Positions 1 to 5,790 of a stretch of 7,392 nt of DNA are shown here, piece by piece. Where the stretch lies: positions 1 through 7,392 of the forward strand of contig DDOS01000077.1 of the NCBI GenBank assembly GCA_002341805.1. Reading direction: 5' to 3'. How positions within the stretch are numbered: the stretch's first letter is position 1; each line of letters opens with the position of its first letter. A program made the translations under genes and the position numbers. The notes under the pieces were generated by a model. That model was given only the letters and a program-made list of their open reading frames with translations, was not told the DNA's origin and searched no databases. This DNA comes from Aquificaceae bacterium UBA2488 (GTDB taxonomy: Bacteria; Aquificota; Aquificia; Aquificales; Aquificaceae).

Positions 1-555
1 GATTTCACATAGAGTATGACCAAGGGTTATATGGCATTCTTGGATTCTCGCAGTATCGTAAGAAGGTACCACAAAAGAGTAGTGAGCTATATCCACCACT
101 TTGCCCCCTTGTTTACCGCTAAAAGCTATGGTGGTAGCCCCTAAGTCCTGGGCTTTCATAAGCCCTCTTATTACGTTGGGAGAGTTTCCAGAAGTGGATA
201 TACCTATAACTATATCTCCTGGAATGCACAAAGCCTCTATCTGACGCTCAAAAATTGTATCAAATCCATAATCGTTGCCCACTGCGGTGAGGATAGATGT
301 ATCGGTGGTAAGAGCTATAGAAGGAAATCCTTTCCTTTCTTTTTTGTATCTTCCCACTATCTCGGCTGCTAAATGTTGAGAATCTGCCGCAGATCCCCCA
401 TTTCCAAAGAATAACACCTTGTTGCCATCTTCTAAGGCTTTTGCCATTATAAGACCCACTTCCACGATAAGGTCTTTATACATTTCTAAGAAAGCTTTTT
501 TGGTTTCTATGCTATCTATAAAAGATTTTCTTGCTATGTCTAAAAATTTATCCAT
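1..555 (-). CDS. gmhA: Phosphoheptose isomerase GmhA, 3' end missing at window edge
   Basis: I translated this by hand: an open frame of 185 codons runs from ATG at 555 to the window edge with no stop. It is a SIS-fold isomerase converting sedoheptulose 7-phosphate to D-glycero-manno-heptose 7-phosphate, the first step of the cytoplasmic ADP-heptose pathway for LPS inner core. Visible motifs are FGNGGSAADSQHLAAE (residues 50-65) and GISTSGNSPNV (118-128), the phosphosugar-binding SIS signatures. H61, E65, Q172 and H180 fall at the same numbers as the zinc and catalytic residues of E. coli GmhA (192 aa), so only a few C-terminal residues are missing. The start ATG overlaps the stop of the upstream DHH gene by 8 bp (ATGGATAA), with GGTGGG just upstream as a weak ribosome site, which implies translational coupling. 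It is last in the visible mazG-rpsA-DHH group. The family assignment is very secure. Confidence 0.95.
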   Translation of the reverse strand, partial: MDKFLDIARKSFIDSIETKKAFLEMYKDLIVEVGLIMAKALEDGNKVLFFGNGGSAADSQHLAAEIVGRYKKERKGFPSIALTTDTSILTAVGNDYGFDTIFERQIEALCIPGDIVIGISTSGNSPNVIRGLMKAQDLGATTIAFSGKQGGKVVDIAHYSFVVPSYDTARIQECHITLGHTLCEI

Positions 556-1462
556 TTTGCCCACCCATCAAAAGATTTTTAAAAAACATATCCCTGTCCA
601 CGATGGCACCGGAAGCGTTATCGTGTCCGCCACCCCCGAGATATTCTGCTATTTTTCTGGCACTTCCATCGGTACTTCTAAAAGAGAGCTTTACCATGTC
701 CCCAATGATATAGAACAAACATGAGATATTGTATTCTTTGGCTAACTCTGAACCAAGCTCGCTTTGATAAATTGGTGTATTGATGCAAGGGATTTTTACA
801 TCGTTTATATACATAAACATAGGAGTTTTTGTCCAGCCTTCTTTTAACCTTGATACCATAGAGTGTTTGTACTCTGATAGTATTTTGCTTTTAGAAGCGA
901 TATCTTCTATGCTTTGATGTAAAAAGCTAAGGATCTTATCGGGATTATCTACATACATTGATAAAAAATCATTTACTTCATCGGTATTTTGGTATCTCCA
1001 GAGCCATATATCCTTATCTTTGACTATATCTATGATAAGAGGAATTTCATCTTTCTTGAAAATCGTTTTGTAAGTTAATGAAGCTCCACTTTCGTTAGGG
1101 TCATATATGAATGTTAGAAAATCGTAGTTTATGTGGTAAGGTTTTGTTTCGTCCAATTTTTGACCTATAAACTTAGCTATGGTATTTACAGCAGTCTTAT
1201 GATGGTCTATTATAACAACCTCAGTATAACCTTGCTTTTCTTGCCTTAGGTTTCTTAAGGCTATTAGATCTTCTTCTTTTGGAGCTATATCCAAAAACCA
1301 TATTTTAGATATGTTGTTGTATTTTGTTAAAAGCTCAATAGAGTTAGAGCCGTGATTTAATGGTATAAAAATTATATCTTCTTTAGATAAAGCATCTTTT
1401 AGCACCGCCGCTGAGGTGGTGCCATCTATACAGCTTTTATGGAAAAAGCAAAGTTGTGTCAT
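548..1462 (-). CDS. DHH/DHHA1 family phosphoesterase (possible nanoRNase-like enzyme)
   Basis: This 304-residue cytoplasmic protein has the two-domain layout of DHH phosphoesterases, manganese-dependent enzymes that cleave phosphodiesters of short RNAs or cyclic dinucleotides. The N-terminal DHH domain shows HKSCIDGTTSAA (8-19, with D13), FLDIAP (56-61, with D58), the signature IIDHHKT (84-90) and KDKDIW (148-153), which supply the expected metal-binding Asp and His residues. The C-terminal DHHA1 domain carries GGGGHDNASGA (276-286), its substrate-binding signature. There are no CBS, PAS or membrane segments, so it is not GdpP-like. It is closer in size and layout to the NrnA/NrnB group of oligoribonucleases, but the exact substrate cannot be read from sequence. 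The start ATG overlaps the rpsA stop (ATGA), and the stop overlaps the gmhA start. Coupling to the S1 gene fits an RNA substrate; that is inference. Confidence 0.9.
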   Translation of the reverse strand: MTQLCFFHKSCIDGTTSAAVLKDALSKEDIIFIPLNHGSNSIELLTKYNNISKIWFLDIAPKEEDLIALRNLRQEKQGYTEVVIIDHHKTAVNTIAKFIGQKLDETKPYHINYDFLTFIYDPNESGASLTYKTIFKKDEIPLIIDIVKDKDIWLWRYQNTDEVNDFLSMYVDNPDKILSFLHQSIEDIASKSKILSEYKHSMVSRLKEGWTKTPMFMYINDVKIPCINTPIYQSELGSELAKEYNISCLFYIIGDMVKLSFRSTDGSARKIAEYLGGGGHDNASGAIVDRDMFFKNLLMGGQNG

Positions 1463-3036
1463 TTGAGTTTGTTCTTTAATATATCGCCAAGTCTAAAGCC
1501 TGATGAAGAGTCGTTTACTTTTATAAAGTCTTTTTGTTGACCTTGCTCTTCTTTGGCTTGTTTCTTATGCTCTTGTATCATGCTGAAGGTGATTTTCTCT
1601 TCTTTTGGATTAATCTCTAAAACCCTCACATTAACCGTTTGCCCAGGTTCTAAGCTGATATTCTTAGGTATTTCGGATATGGGTAAAAGACCATCTATGC
1701 CTTCTGGTAAGCCTAAGAATGTGCCAAAAGGTCTCACTTCTTTTACCACGAGCTCCACTTGGTCTCCAGGTTTGTATTTGTTGGGTATGATATCCCATGG
1801 ATTTTGGGTTAATTGTTTTAGACCCAATCTTACTTTTTTGCCTTCTAAACCAAGCACCATAAACTCTTTTTCTTCACCATCTTTTAATATATCTTCAGAT
1901 CGTACGTTTTTAAGCCAAGACATATCTTGTTTTTTGACAATGCCTTCTAAGTTTTCTCCAAGCTCTATAAAGGCTACGTTTGCGTGCACTGTTTTAACTT
2001 TGCCTTTTACTGAGCTACCTATAGGATGTTCTTTTACAAACTCTTGAGCTAAATTGTCTTCGGAGGATATTATGTTGGCATCTATCTGTTTTTTATCTTT
2101 GTCTATCCTGGTTATAACTACTTTTATCTTGGCTCCATGTTTTAGAAGCTTATTAACACTTTGAAGAGATTGTTCTGGAATCATAGCCGTTGACCCATTT
2201 GGCAATTCCACAAAAAGACCTTTACCTTTTCTATAAAAAGATATTTTTGCCTCTAACTTATCACCTTCTTTTATATCAAGATCTTCCCAATTTGATTTTT
2301 TAGCTTTCTTGAGACTTAATATAACAAAATCCCCTTTCTTGGCTTTTCTTACAAACTTAGCCTCTACTTCGTCCCCTTCTTTTAGGCTTGTATTCTTTGG
2401 TATCTCGTAAGAAGGAGCAAATCCTCTGATATCATTGCCAAATACGATGGTGATACCTTTTTCTGGGTCAACTTTTACCACCTTACCCGATATCATATCC
2501 CCTGGTTTTAACGTTTCTAAAAACTGCTGACGCTTTTGTTGTTTTTCAATATCTTCGTATTGCCTGTAAGATACATTTACAAAGGGTTTTCCATTTTCGT
2601 ATTGGGCTTTTGTAACGATCACTGGGATCTTATCCCCTACTTTTACATTCCTTGGGGCTTCCGAGAAGGGCATTAAAGCAGAAATATCTTCTATTTTTAC
2701 AAAAAACCCTGGCTTTGCTTTAGCTTCTATCTGTACTTCTATGGGTGTATTATTTCCCAAAGCCTCTTTTGCTATTTTAAAACCTTTTAAAGACTTTAAA
2801 GGTTTTGTGGATAAAACAGGGTTTTCAATACCTCTGAGTCTTACCACCACCGCTTCTATCTCTTGACCTAACTCCACATCGTCAAGCTCATATCTTCTTA
2901 CAACGCCTTCCACTTTGTATCCTATATCCAAATAAATGTAGGAGTCTGTTATCTTTACCACAGAGCCCTTAACCATATTTCCCTTAGAAAGTTGTTCTTC
3001 TTGAGCCTTCAACAACTCTTCAAATTCACTTGCCAT
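1459..3036 (-). CDS. rpsA: S1 RNA-binding repeat protein, ribosomal protein S1 type
   Basis: This 525-residue protein is built from about six S1 (OB-fold) repeats at roughly 19-78, 97-158, 176-243, 256-322, 339-408 and 422-487, the layout of ribosomal protein S1 (557 residues in E. coli). S1 binds the 30S subunit and mRNA leaders and promotes translation initiation. Repeats 1 and 2 are the more divergent ones, as in S1 proteins whose N-terminal repeats dock on the ribosome. Repeats 5 and 6 (for example VRPFGTFLGLPEGIDGLLPISE, positions 434-455) look the most typical. A charged tail of about 35 residues follows. The frame also has an ATG at 3057, but GGAGG at 3047-3051 lies 10 bases before the ATG at 3036, so I use the latter (protein begins MASEFEELL). 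Its TGA overlaps the DHH start by 4 bp. mazG lies 41 bp upstream. Confidence 0.93.
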   Translation of the reverse strand: MASEFEELLKAQEEQLSKGNMVKGSVVKITDSYIYLDIGYKVEGVVRRYELDDVELGQEIEAVVVRLRGIENPVLSTKPLKSLKGFKIAKEALGNNTPIEVQIEAKAKPGFFVKIEDISALMPFSEAPRNVKVGDKIPVIVTKAQYENGKPFVNVSYRQYEDIEKQQKRQQFLETLKPGDMISGKVVKVDPEKGITIVFGNDIRGFAPSYEIPKNTSLKEGDEVEAKFVRKAKKGDFVILSLKKAKKSNWEDLDIKEGDKLEAKISFYRKGKGLFVELPNGSTAMIPEQSLQSVNKLLKHGAKIKVVITRIDKDKKQIDANIISSEDNLAQEFVKEHPIGSSVKGKVKTVHANVAFIELGENLEGIVKKQDMSWLKNVRSEDILKDGEEKEFMVLGLEGKKVRLGLKQLTQNPWDIIPNKYKPGDQVELVVKEVRPFGTFLGLPEGIDGLLPISEIPKNISLEPGQTVNVRVLEINPKEEKITFSMIQEHKKQAKEEQGQQKDFIKVNDSSSGFRLGDILKNKLK

Positions 3037-3046
3037 GCTGATATTG

Positions 3047-3051
3047 CCTCC
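3047..3051 (-). promoter_or_regulatory. Ribosome binding site of rpsA
   Basis: GGAGG on the minus strand, 10 bases before ATG at 3036. It overlaps the codons after the alternative ATG at 3057, which makes that upstream ATG an unlikely start. Confidence 0.8.
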
Positions 3052-3060
3052 AAACATAAT

Positions 3061-3091
3061 ATTTTATCACAAAAACCTTATTCATAATCAA
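3061..3091 (-). promoter_or_regulatory. Possible internal promoter for rpsA
   Basis: On the minus strand TGATAAAAT (3061-3069) matches an extended -10 element (TGn followed by TAAAAT). TTGATT (3086-3091) could be a -35 box, but the 19-bp spacer is long. The element overlaps the end of mazG and would give rpsA a leader of about 20 bases ending in its ribosome site. This would let S1 be expressed independently of mazG. AT-rich DNA yields such matches by chance, so the call is tentative. Confidence 0.3.
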
Positions 3092-3830
3092 ACTTTTTAG
3101 CTTCTTGCCAAAGCCTATCCATTTCTTCCAAAGAAGCTTCTTTTAGACTTCTATTTCTCTGTTTTAGGCTTTTATCTACATAATTAAATCTTTTTACCAT
3201 CCTATCATTAGCCTTTTGTAGAGTGGATTCTGCATCTATACCCAAAAACCTTCCATATTCTACGATAGCTATAAGTATATCACCAAACTCATGCTCTATG
3301 TTGGTTTTATCGTTTTTTGTAAGGGCTTCTTCAAGTTCTTCAAATTCTTCGTTGAGCTTTTTCTTCACTTGGTTAATATTTTCAAAATCAAAACCCACCT
3401 TGGCCATGCGGTCTTGAATCTTCTTACATCTTAAAAGAGCTGGCATGGTTTTTGGAATACCATCTAAAAAATATTCTCGTTTTTGAGCTTTTGTATGCTC
3501 CCAATTTTTTAGTACTTCATCTGGGTCTTTATCACCAAAAACATGTGGGTGTCTTTCCTTTAATTTGTTTATTAAAAGCTCTAAAACATCATATATGTCA
3601 AACTTATTTTCTTCTTTTGCTATTTGAGAATGAAATATCACTTGTAAAAGTAAATCTGAAAGCTCTTCTTTTATGGCCTCTGTGTTATTAGAATCGAGAG
3701 CTTCCGCAAGCTCGTAGGCCTCCTCCAATGTATATTTTGCTATACTTTGATGGGTTTGAACTTTATCCCAAGGGCAGTTTTGCCTTACTTTCTCAAATAC
3801 ATTTAGCAAGTCTTCTAAGCTATACTTCAT
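3078..3830 (-). CDS. mazG: Nucleoside triphosphate pyrophosphohydrolase MazG
   Basis: This 250-residue all-alpha NTP pyrophosphohydrolase hydrolyses nucleoside triphosphates to monophosphate and pyrophosphate, clearing abnormal nucleotides and affecting alarmone levels in some bacteria. It contains two tandem MazG domains, as in full-length E. coli-type MazG. The first has CPWDKVQTHQSI (19-30), then the metal-binding EEAYE (36-40) and EELSD (55-59). The linker has RHPHVFGD (93-100) and the family signature PALLRCKKIQDRMAKVGFDF (130-149). The second domain has EEFEELEEA (161-169) and EFGD (181-184). The C-terminus, SLEEMDRLWQEAKK, is typical of the family. It is first in the left-hand group, directly downstream of the divergent promoter region shared with the tmRNA. 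No clear Shine-Dalgarno precedes the ATG at 3830. Confidence 0.96.
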   Translation of the reverse strand: MKYSLEDLLNVFEKVRQNCPWDKVQTHQSIAKYTLEEAYELAEALDSNNTEAIKEELSDLLLQVIFHSQIAKEENKFDIYDVLELLINKLKERHPHVFGDKDPDEVLKNWEHTKAQKREYFLDGIPKTMPALLRCKKIQDRMAKVGFDFENINQVKKKLNEEFEELEEALTKNDKTNIEHEFGDILIAIVEYGRFLGIDAESTLQKANDRMVKRFNYVDKSLKQRNRSLKEASLEEMDRLWQEAKKFDYE

Positions 3831-3842
3831 TTTAAAGGATTT

Positions 3843-3871
3843 ATTGTAATATTTAAAAATATTAAAATCAA
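3843..3871 (-). promoter_or_regulatory. Probable promoter of mazG and the downstream group
   Basis: On the minus strand TTGATT (3866-3871) and TACAAT (3843-3848) are separated by exactly 17 bp. Transcription would begin near 3836, only about 6 bases before the mazG ATG at 3830. The mRNA would therefore be nearly leaderless, consistent with the lack of a ribosome site. Start position is inferred, not seen. Confidence 0.45.
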
Positions 3872-3923
3872 CTAAATTTTTCTTAGTATTATCAAGATGT
3901 TATATAATATATGATATATAATA

Positions 3924-3951
3924 TAGACAATATGGATGGGTATTGTATATT
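3924..3951 (+). promoter_or_regulatory. Possible promoter of the tmRNA gene
   Basis: TAGACA (3924-3929) and TATATT (3946-3951) with a 16-bp spacer could drive tmRNA transcription, starting near 3958 and leaving a short 5' leader for removal by RNase P. The surrounding 3901-3925 stretch is almost pure A/T with several TATAAT-like strings (3903-3908, 3917-3922), so the true -10 is ambiguous. The stretch may also act as an UP-like element for either direction. Confidence 0.3.
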
Positions 3952-3974
3952 TAATCAATATAGTTAAGCCTTGA

Positions 3975-4322
3975 GGGGGCGAACAGTTTCGACATTGGAG
4001 TACCGGGCAGGTGATAGCAGGTCAGGTGGCTACTGAGATAGCCAACAAAAACAGCTCCCGAAGCTGAACTTTCACTCGCTGCTTAATTAAAAGTAGCGCG
4101 TCCTTGTCTACTTTGGCATCTTGGTGGATAAATGGCGTTATAGAAAGATGCCCTGGCAGATGATTGGTGGTCTTGCATCTACTTAGTATAAAAGACCATC
4201 GGGTTTTAAGGTTTTTCATAGGTTTTGCCTTAAAATCTCGTAAAACAAAATCTATGTAAGCCTGTAGAAGTCGCTTGACTCGGCTCTGATGGACGCGGGT
4301 GCGATTCCCGCCGCCTCCACCA
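3975..4322 (+). ncRNA. ssrA: Transfer-messenger RNA (tmRNA), one-piece form
   Basis: tmRNA rescues stalled ribosomes with SmpB by acting first as alanyl-tRNA and then as mRNA for a degradation tag. The 5' end GGGGGCG (3975-3981) pairs with CGCCTCC (4312-4318) to form a 7-bp acceptor stem with a G-U third pair, the alanyl-tRNA synthetase identity element. A and an encoded CCA follow (4319-4322). The T arm is GCGGG/CCCGC (4295-4299/4307-4311). CATTGGAG (3993-4000) pairs with CTCTGATG (4284-4291, with wobbles) as helix P2. TGGCTA/TAGCCA (4027-4032/4039-4044) is a hairpin in the pseudoknot 1 position, just before the resume codon. At 348 nt the length is normal. Oddity: the T-loop reads TGCGATT (4300-4306), with G where the nearly universal U55 is expected. 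It is the only plus-strand gene in the window, divergent from mazG and convergent with heme oxygenase. No intrinsic terminator follows it. Confidence 0.97.
4054..4086 (+). other. tmRNA tag-peptide reading frame (APEAELSLAA, stop)
   Basis: The resume codon GCT at 4054 begins ten codons giving APEAELSLAA, followed by TAA at 4084-4086. With the alanine carried by tmRNA the full tag is AAPEAELSLAA. The LAA end is the recognition signal for ClpXP-type proteases. From memory, the Aquifex aeolicus tag is APEAELALAA, which would make this a one-residue variant and a pointer to Aquificota. Confidence 0.93.
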
Positions 4323-4328
4323 TTAAAG

Positions 4329-5021
4329 TTAGATTTTCTTAATTCTTTCGTAAGCTCTTAAGAGATATGGTTTTTCTATCTCATCAGGATATACTACATT
4401 TCTGTTTACTTCTCTAAAGAAGTTTACGTTGTATAAAAATGCTAAGTTGGCTTCTCCGATTATGGCATCCGCTTGCTCTTGGGTTAGTTCTAACGTATCC
4501 AAAGAAGCTCTATAATCTTTTTTAAAAGCCATTATATCTTCTATGCCATCAAACTCATAGAACCTCGTGCCTTTGCCGTTGGTAAGGTTTAGAGCTTGTT
4601 TTATCATCTCTTTTATCATCTGACCACCGGATAGATCTCCCATATATCTCACATAAGCATGGGCTATTAGGAGCATGGGATTTGTTTTTGCCACATACTC
4701 TATCCTTGATACATAAAGCTGTATTGCCACTGTTGGGTATATCTGCCCTATCCAATCTGGACCAAAGTAAAATTCTAAATCTTCTTTTATGGATTGTTTT
4801 CTAGAAAGCTCTTTACGGTATATCTTAGATACATAGATATCATCTTTGTGTTTTTCTATGGCATCTTCCATCGTATTGTATATATAATAAAGGCCTGCAG
4901 TGATTTTTTTCATATCCTCTGTTGTGGTTTTGGCCTCTTGCATGTCCTGAGCCACTGTTGAACTGTCTGCCATGCTATGTATATCCCAAATGCCTTCTCT
5001 TAAAAACTTAGAAAATCCCAT
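4329..5021 (-). CDS. Heme oxygenase, biliverdin-forming type
   Basis: This 230-residue, mostly helical, soluble protein belongs to the HO-1 family, which opens heme with O2 and electrons to give biliverdin, CO and free iron. The proximal heme ligand should be H15 in the N-terminal helix (REGIWDIHS, 8-16). The distal helix carries the hallmark AHAYVRYMGDLSGGQ (120-134), including the flexible GxxxG turn (G128, G132), the catalytic-water Asp D129, and Y123 and R125 equivalent to Tyr134 and Arg136 of human HO-1. There is no C-terminal membrane anchor, as is normal for bacterial forms. GAGGAG at 5028-5033 lies 6 bases before the ATG, inside the end of the 90-residue gene upstream, with only 3 bp between the two genes, so the pair is probably coupled. 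The stop codon lies 6 bp from the 3' end of the convergent tmRNA gene. The electron donor and physiological role (iron release, heme turnover or bilin supply) cannot be read from this window. Confidence 0.94.
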   Translation of the reverse strand: MGFSKFLREGIWDIHSMADSSTVAQDMQEAKTTTEDMKKITAGLYYIYNTMEDAIEKHKDDIYVSKIYRKELSRKQSIKEDLEFYFGPDWIGQIYPTVAIQLYVSRIEYVAKTNPMLLIAHAYVRYMGDLSGGQMIKEMIKQALNLTNGKGTRFYEFDGIEDIMAFKKDYRASLDTLELTQEQADAIIGEANLAFLYNVNFFREVNRNVVYPDEIEKPYLLRAYERIKKI

Positions 5022-5024
5022 CTT

Positions 5025-5297
5025 TTACTCCTCATCTTTATAGATGTTTACCAGAAGTTGATCTCCCTGGTCCTGAACCACTATGATATGGGTATTGTAC
5101 ACCAGTGGTTTCTCGCTTACGGCATCCAGCTTTTTGTTTGCATAATACACTTTTGCGTTAGCAGGGACTTTACCGTTAAACTCTTTCATGGTATGACTTT
5201 TCACAATACCTGGTTTTCCTTTAAATCCATAGGAAAGTCCCATCAAAAATGTGGCTAACTTAGACATCTTACCACTTCCGCCTGGTGGTATCATCAT
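5025..5297 (-). CDS. Unrecognised 90-residue protein coupled to heme oxygenase
   Basis: I do not recognise this family. The start is set by AAGGAG (5307-5312) 9 bases before ATG at 5297, rather than the first ATG of the frame at 5330. The protein begins MMIPPGGSGKMSKLATFLMG, has a short hydrophobic patch (about 14-25, too short for a clear membrane helix) and a basic stretch around GFKGKPGIVK (24-33). A C-terminal half (about 44-90) with alternating hydrophobic residues such as AKVYYA, THIIVVQ and QLLVNIY suggests a small beta-rich fold. There is no signal peptide, Cys or CxxC. The segment GGSGK is not a P-loop, because the first glycine and final Ser/Thr are missing. It ends 3 bp before heme oxygenase and contains that gene's ribosome site, so co-translation is likely. 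A role with heme oxygenase is inference from context. Confidence 0.75.
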   Translation of the reverse strand: MMIPPGGSGKMSKLATFLMGLSYGFKGKPGIVKSHTMKEFNGKVPANAKVYYANKKLDAVSEKPLVYNTHIIVVQDQGDQLLVNIYKDEE

Positions 5298-5306
5298 AAT
5301 ATCACA

Positions 5307-5312
5307 CTCCTT
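5307..5312 (-). promoter_or_regulatory. Ribosome binding site of the 90-residue gene
   Basis: AAGGAG on the minus strand, 9 bases before ATG at 5297. It decides against the ATG at 5330, which has no comparable site. Confidence 0.7.
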
Positions 5313-5356
5313 GAAGTATAGCTTTAACATTAAATATTATTTTAACATAACTAAAA

Positions 5357-5698
5357 TCAATTAAAACTATAAGAAGAGCCACATTTGCAAGATTTCTTAA
5401 CGTTTGGATTGTTAAAGATAAAGTTAACAGGTTTCATGAGGTTTTCTATATAATCCACTTCAAGACCCTTTAGATGTTCATAGGAGTATTTATCTACGGC
5501 TAACTTAAATCCATCGTAATCTATCACAATATCACTATCTAAAACCTTCTCATCAAACTCTGTATAATATTTGTACCCAGCACAACCCTCTTTTATAAGC
5601 TTTATACGAAATATAGGGTTTGATAAACTTTTCCTAAGAGCGAGCTTCTTTATAGCCTTCACAGCCCTTTCGGATAACTTCACATCTATAACGTCCAT
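5357..5698 (-). CDS. A-type iron-sulfur carrier (IscA/HesB family)
   Basis: This 113-residue A-type carrier protein binds and passes on Fe-S clusters (or iron) to client proteins in the cytoplasm. The three invariant cysteines are present: C39 in EGCAGYKYY (37-45) and C104/C106 in SCKCGSS (103-109). The segment YIENLMKPVNFIFNNPN (83-99) before them is the usual family stretch. Length is as expected (about 105-120). The start is the ATG at 5698, 8 bases after GGAGG (5707-5711); a longer frame opens at 5755 but that lies inside the promoter. It has its own promoter and lies 87 bp downstream of the lipoate ligase gene and 59 bp upstream of the 90-residue gene. No terminator follows, so transcription may continue into heme oxygenase. 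Which A-type subgroup (IscA, ErpA, SufA) it belongs to cannot be settled by eye. Confidence 0.93.
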   Translation of the reverse strand: MDVIDVKLSERAVKAIKKLALRKSLSNPIFRIKLIKEGCAGYKYYTEFDEKVLDSDIVIDYDGFKLAVDKYSYEHLKGLEVDYIENLMKPVNFIFNNPNVKKSCKCGSSYSFN

Positions 5699-5706
5699 AA
5701 ACAATG

Positions 5707-5711
5707 CCTCC
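5707..5711 (-). promoter_or_regulatory. Ribosome binding site of the A-type carrier gene
   Basis: GGAGG on the minus strand, 8 bases before ATG at 5698. It fixes the start of this gene. Confidence 0.8.
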
Positions 5712-5727
5712 AAAGTTTGATAACTCA

Positions 5728-5755
5728 AATATAAGAATATATTTATTCTTTTCAA
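5728..5755 (-). promoter_or_regulatory. Probable promoter of the A-type carrier gene
   Basis: On the minus strand TTGAAA (5750-5755) and TATATT (5728-5733) are 16 bp apart, giving a start near 5721 and a leader of about 22 bases that contains GGAGG. The spacer itself is a dyad, AGAATA-AATA-TATTCT (5734-5749), which could hold a repressor between the boxes. Confidence 0.5.
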
Positions 5756-5776
5756 TGGGTAATGTTTATCTTATGT

Positions 5777-5790
5777 AGTAAATGTTTACT
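5777..5790. promoter_or_regulatory. Perfect inverted repeat, possible operator upstream of the carrier promoter
   Basis: AGTAAA-TG-TTTACT is a perfect 6-bp dyad with a 2-base centre, overlapping the stop codon of the lipoate ligase gene. A partial copy, GTAATGTTTATC at 5759-5770, lies exactly 20 bp away (two helical turns) when aligned on TGTTTA. The pair would sit at about -45 and -65 from the inferred start of the carrier gene, a common place for regulator binding. No specific regulator is recognised. Confidence 0.35.

Noticed and set aside
419..724. Plus-strand open frame of 101 codons opposite gmhA and the DHH gene
   Set aside because: It spans the junction of two well-supported minus-strand genes in antisense and has no motif or ribosome site.
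1553..2047. Plus-strand open frame of 164 codons opposite rpsA
   Set aside because: It lies entirely antisense to conserved S1 repeats, has low-complexity Ser/Thr/Phe/Pro-rich composition and no recognisable motif. It is a shadow of the real gene.
4022..4219. Minus-strand 65-codon frame inside the tmRNA gene
   Set aside because: It is antisense to a structured RNA whose pairing explains the sequence; no coding features seen.
4355..4364. Palindrome CTCTTAAGAG followed by a short T-run, considered as a tmRNA terminator
   Set aside because: It has no loop, is AT-rich in the centre and lies in the heme oxygenase coding sequence, so it would not make a stable terminator hairpin.
5265..5297. GGSGK near the start of the 90-residue protein, considered as a P-loop
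   Set aside because: The Walker A pattern needs Gly/Ala five residues before GK and Ser/Thr after it; here these are Pro and Met.
5315..5348. TATACT (5315-5320) as a promoter for the 90-residue gene, and a direct repeat ATGTTAAA (5323-5330, 5341-5348)
   Set aside because: No -35 box at proper spacing, and the start would fall inside the ribosome site. The 8-bp repeat in AT-rich DNA is weak evidence on its own.
5699..5755. Longer start for the A-type carrier at 5755 (19 extra residues)
   Set aside because: The extension covers the likely promoter and ribosome site and is not family-like; GGAGG supports ATG at 5698.
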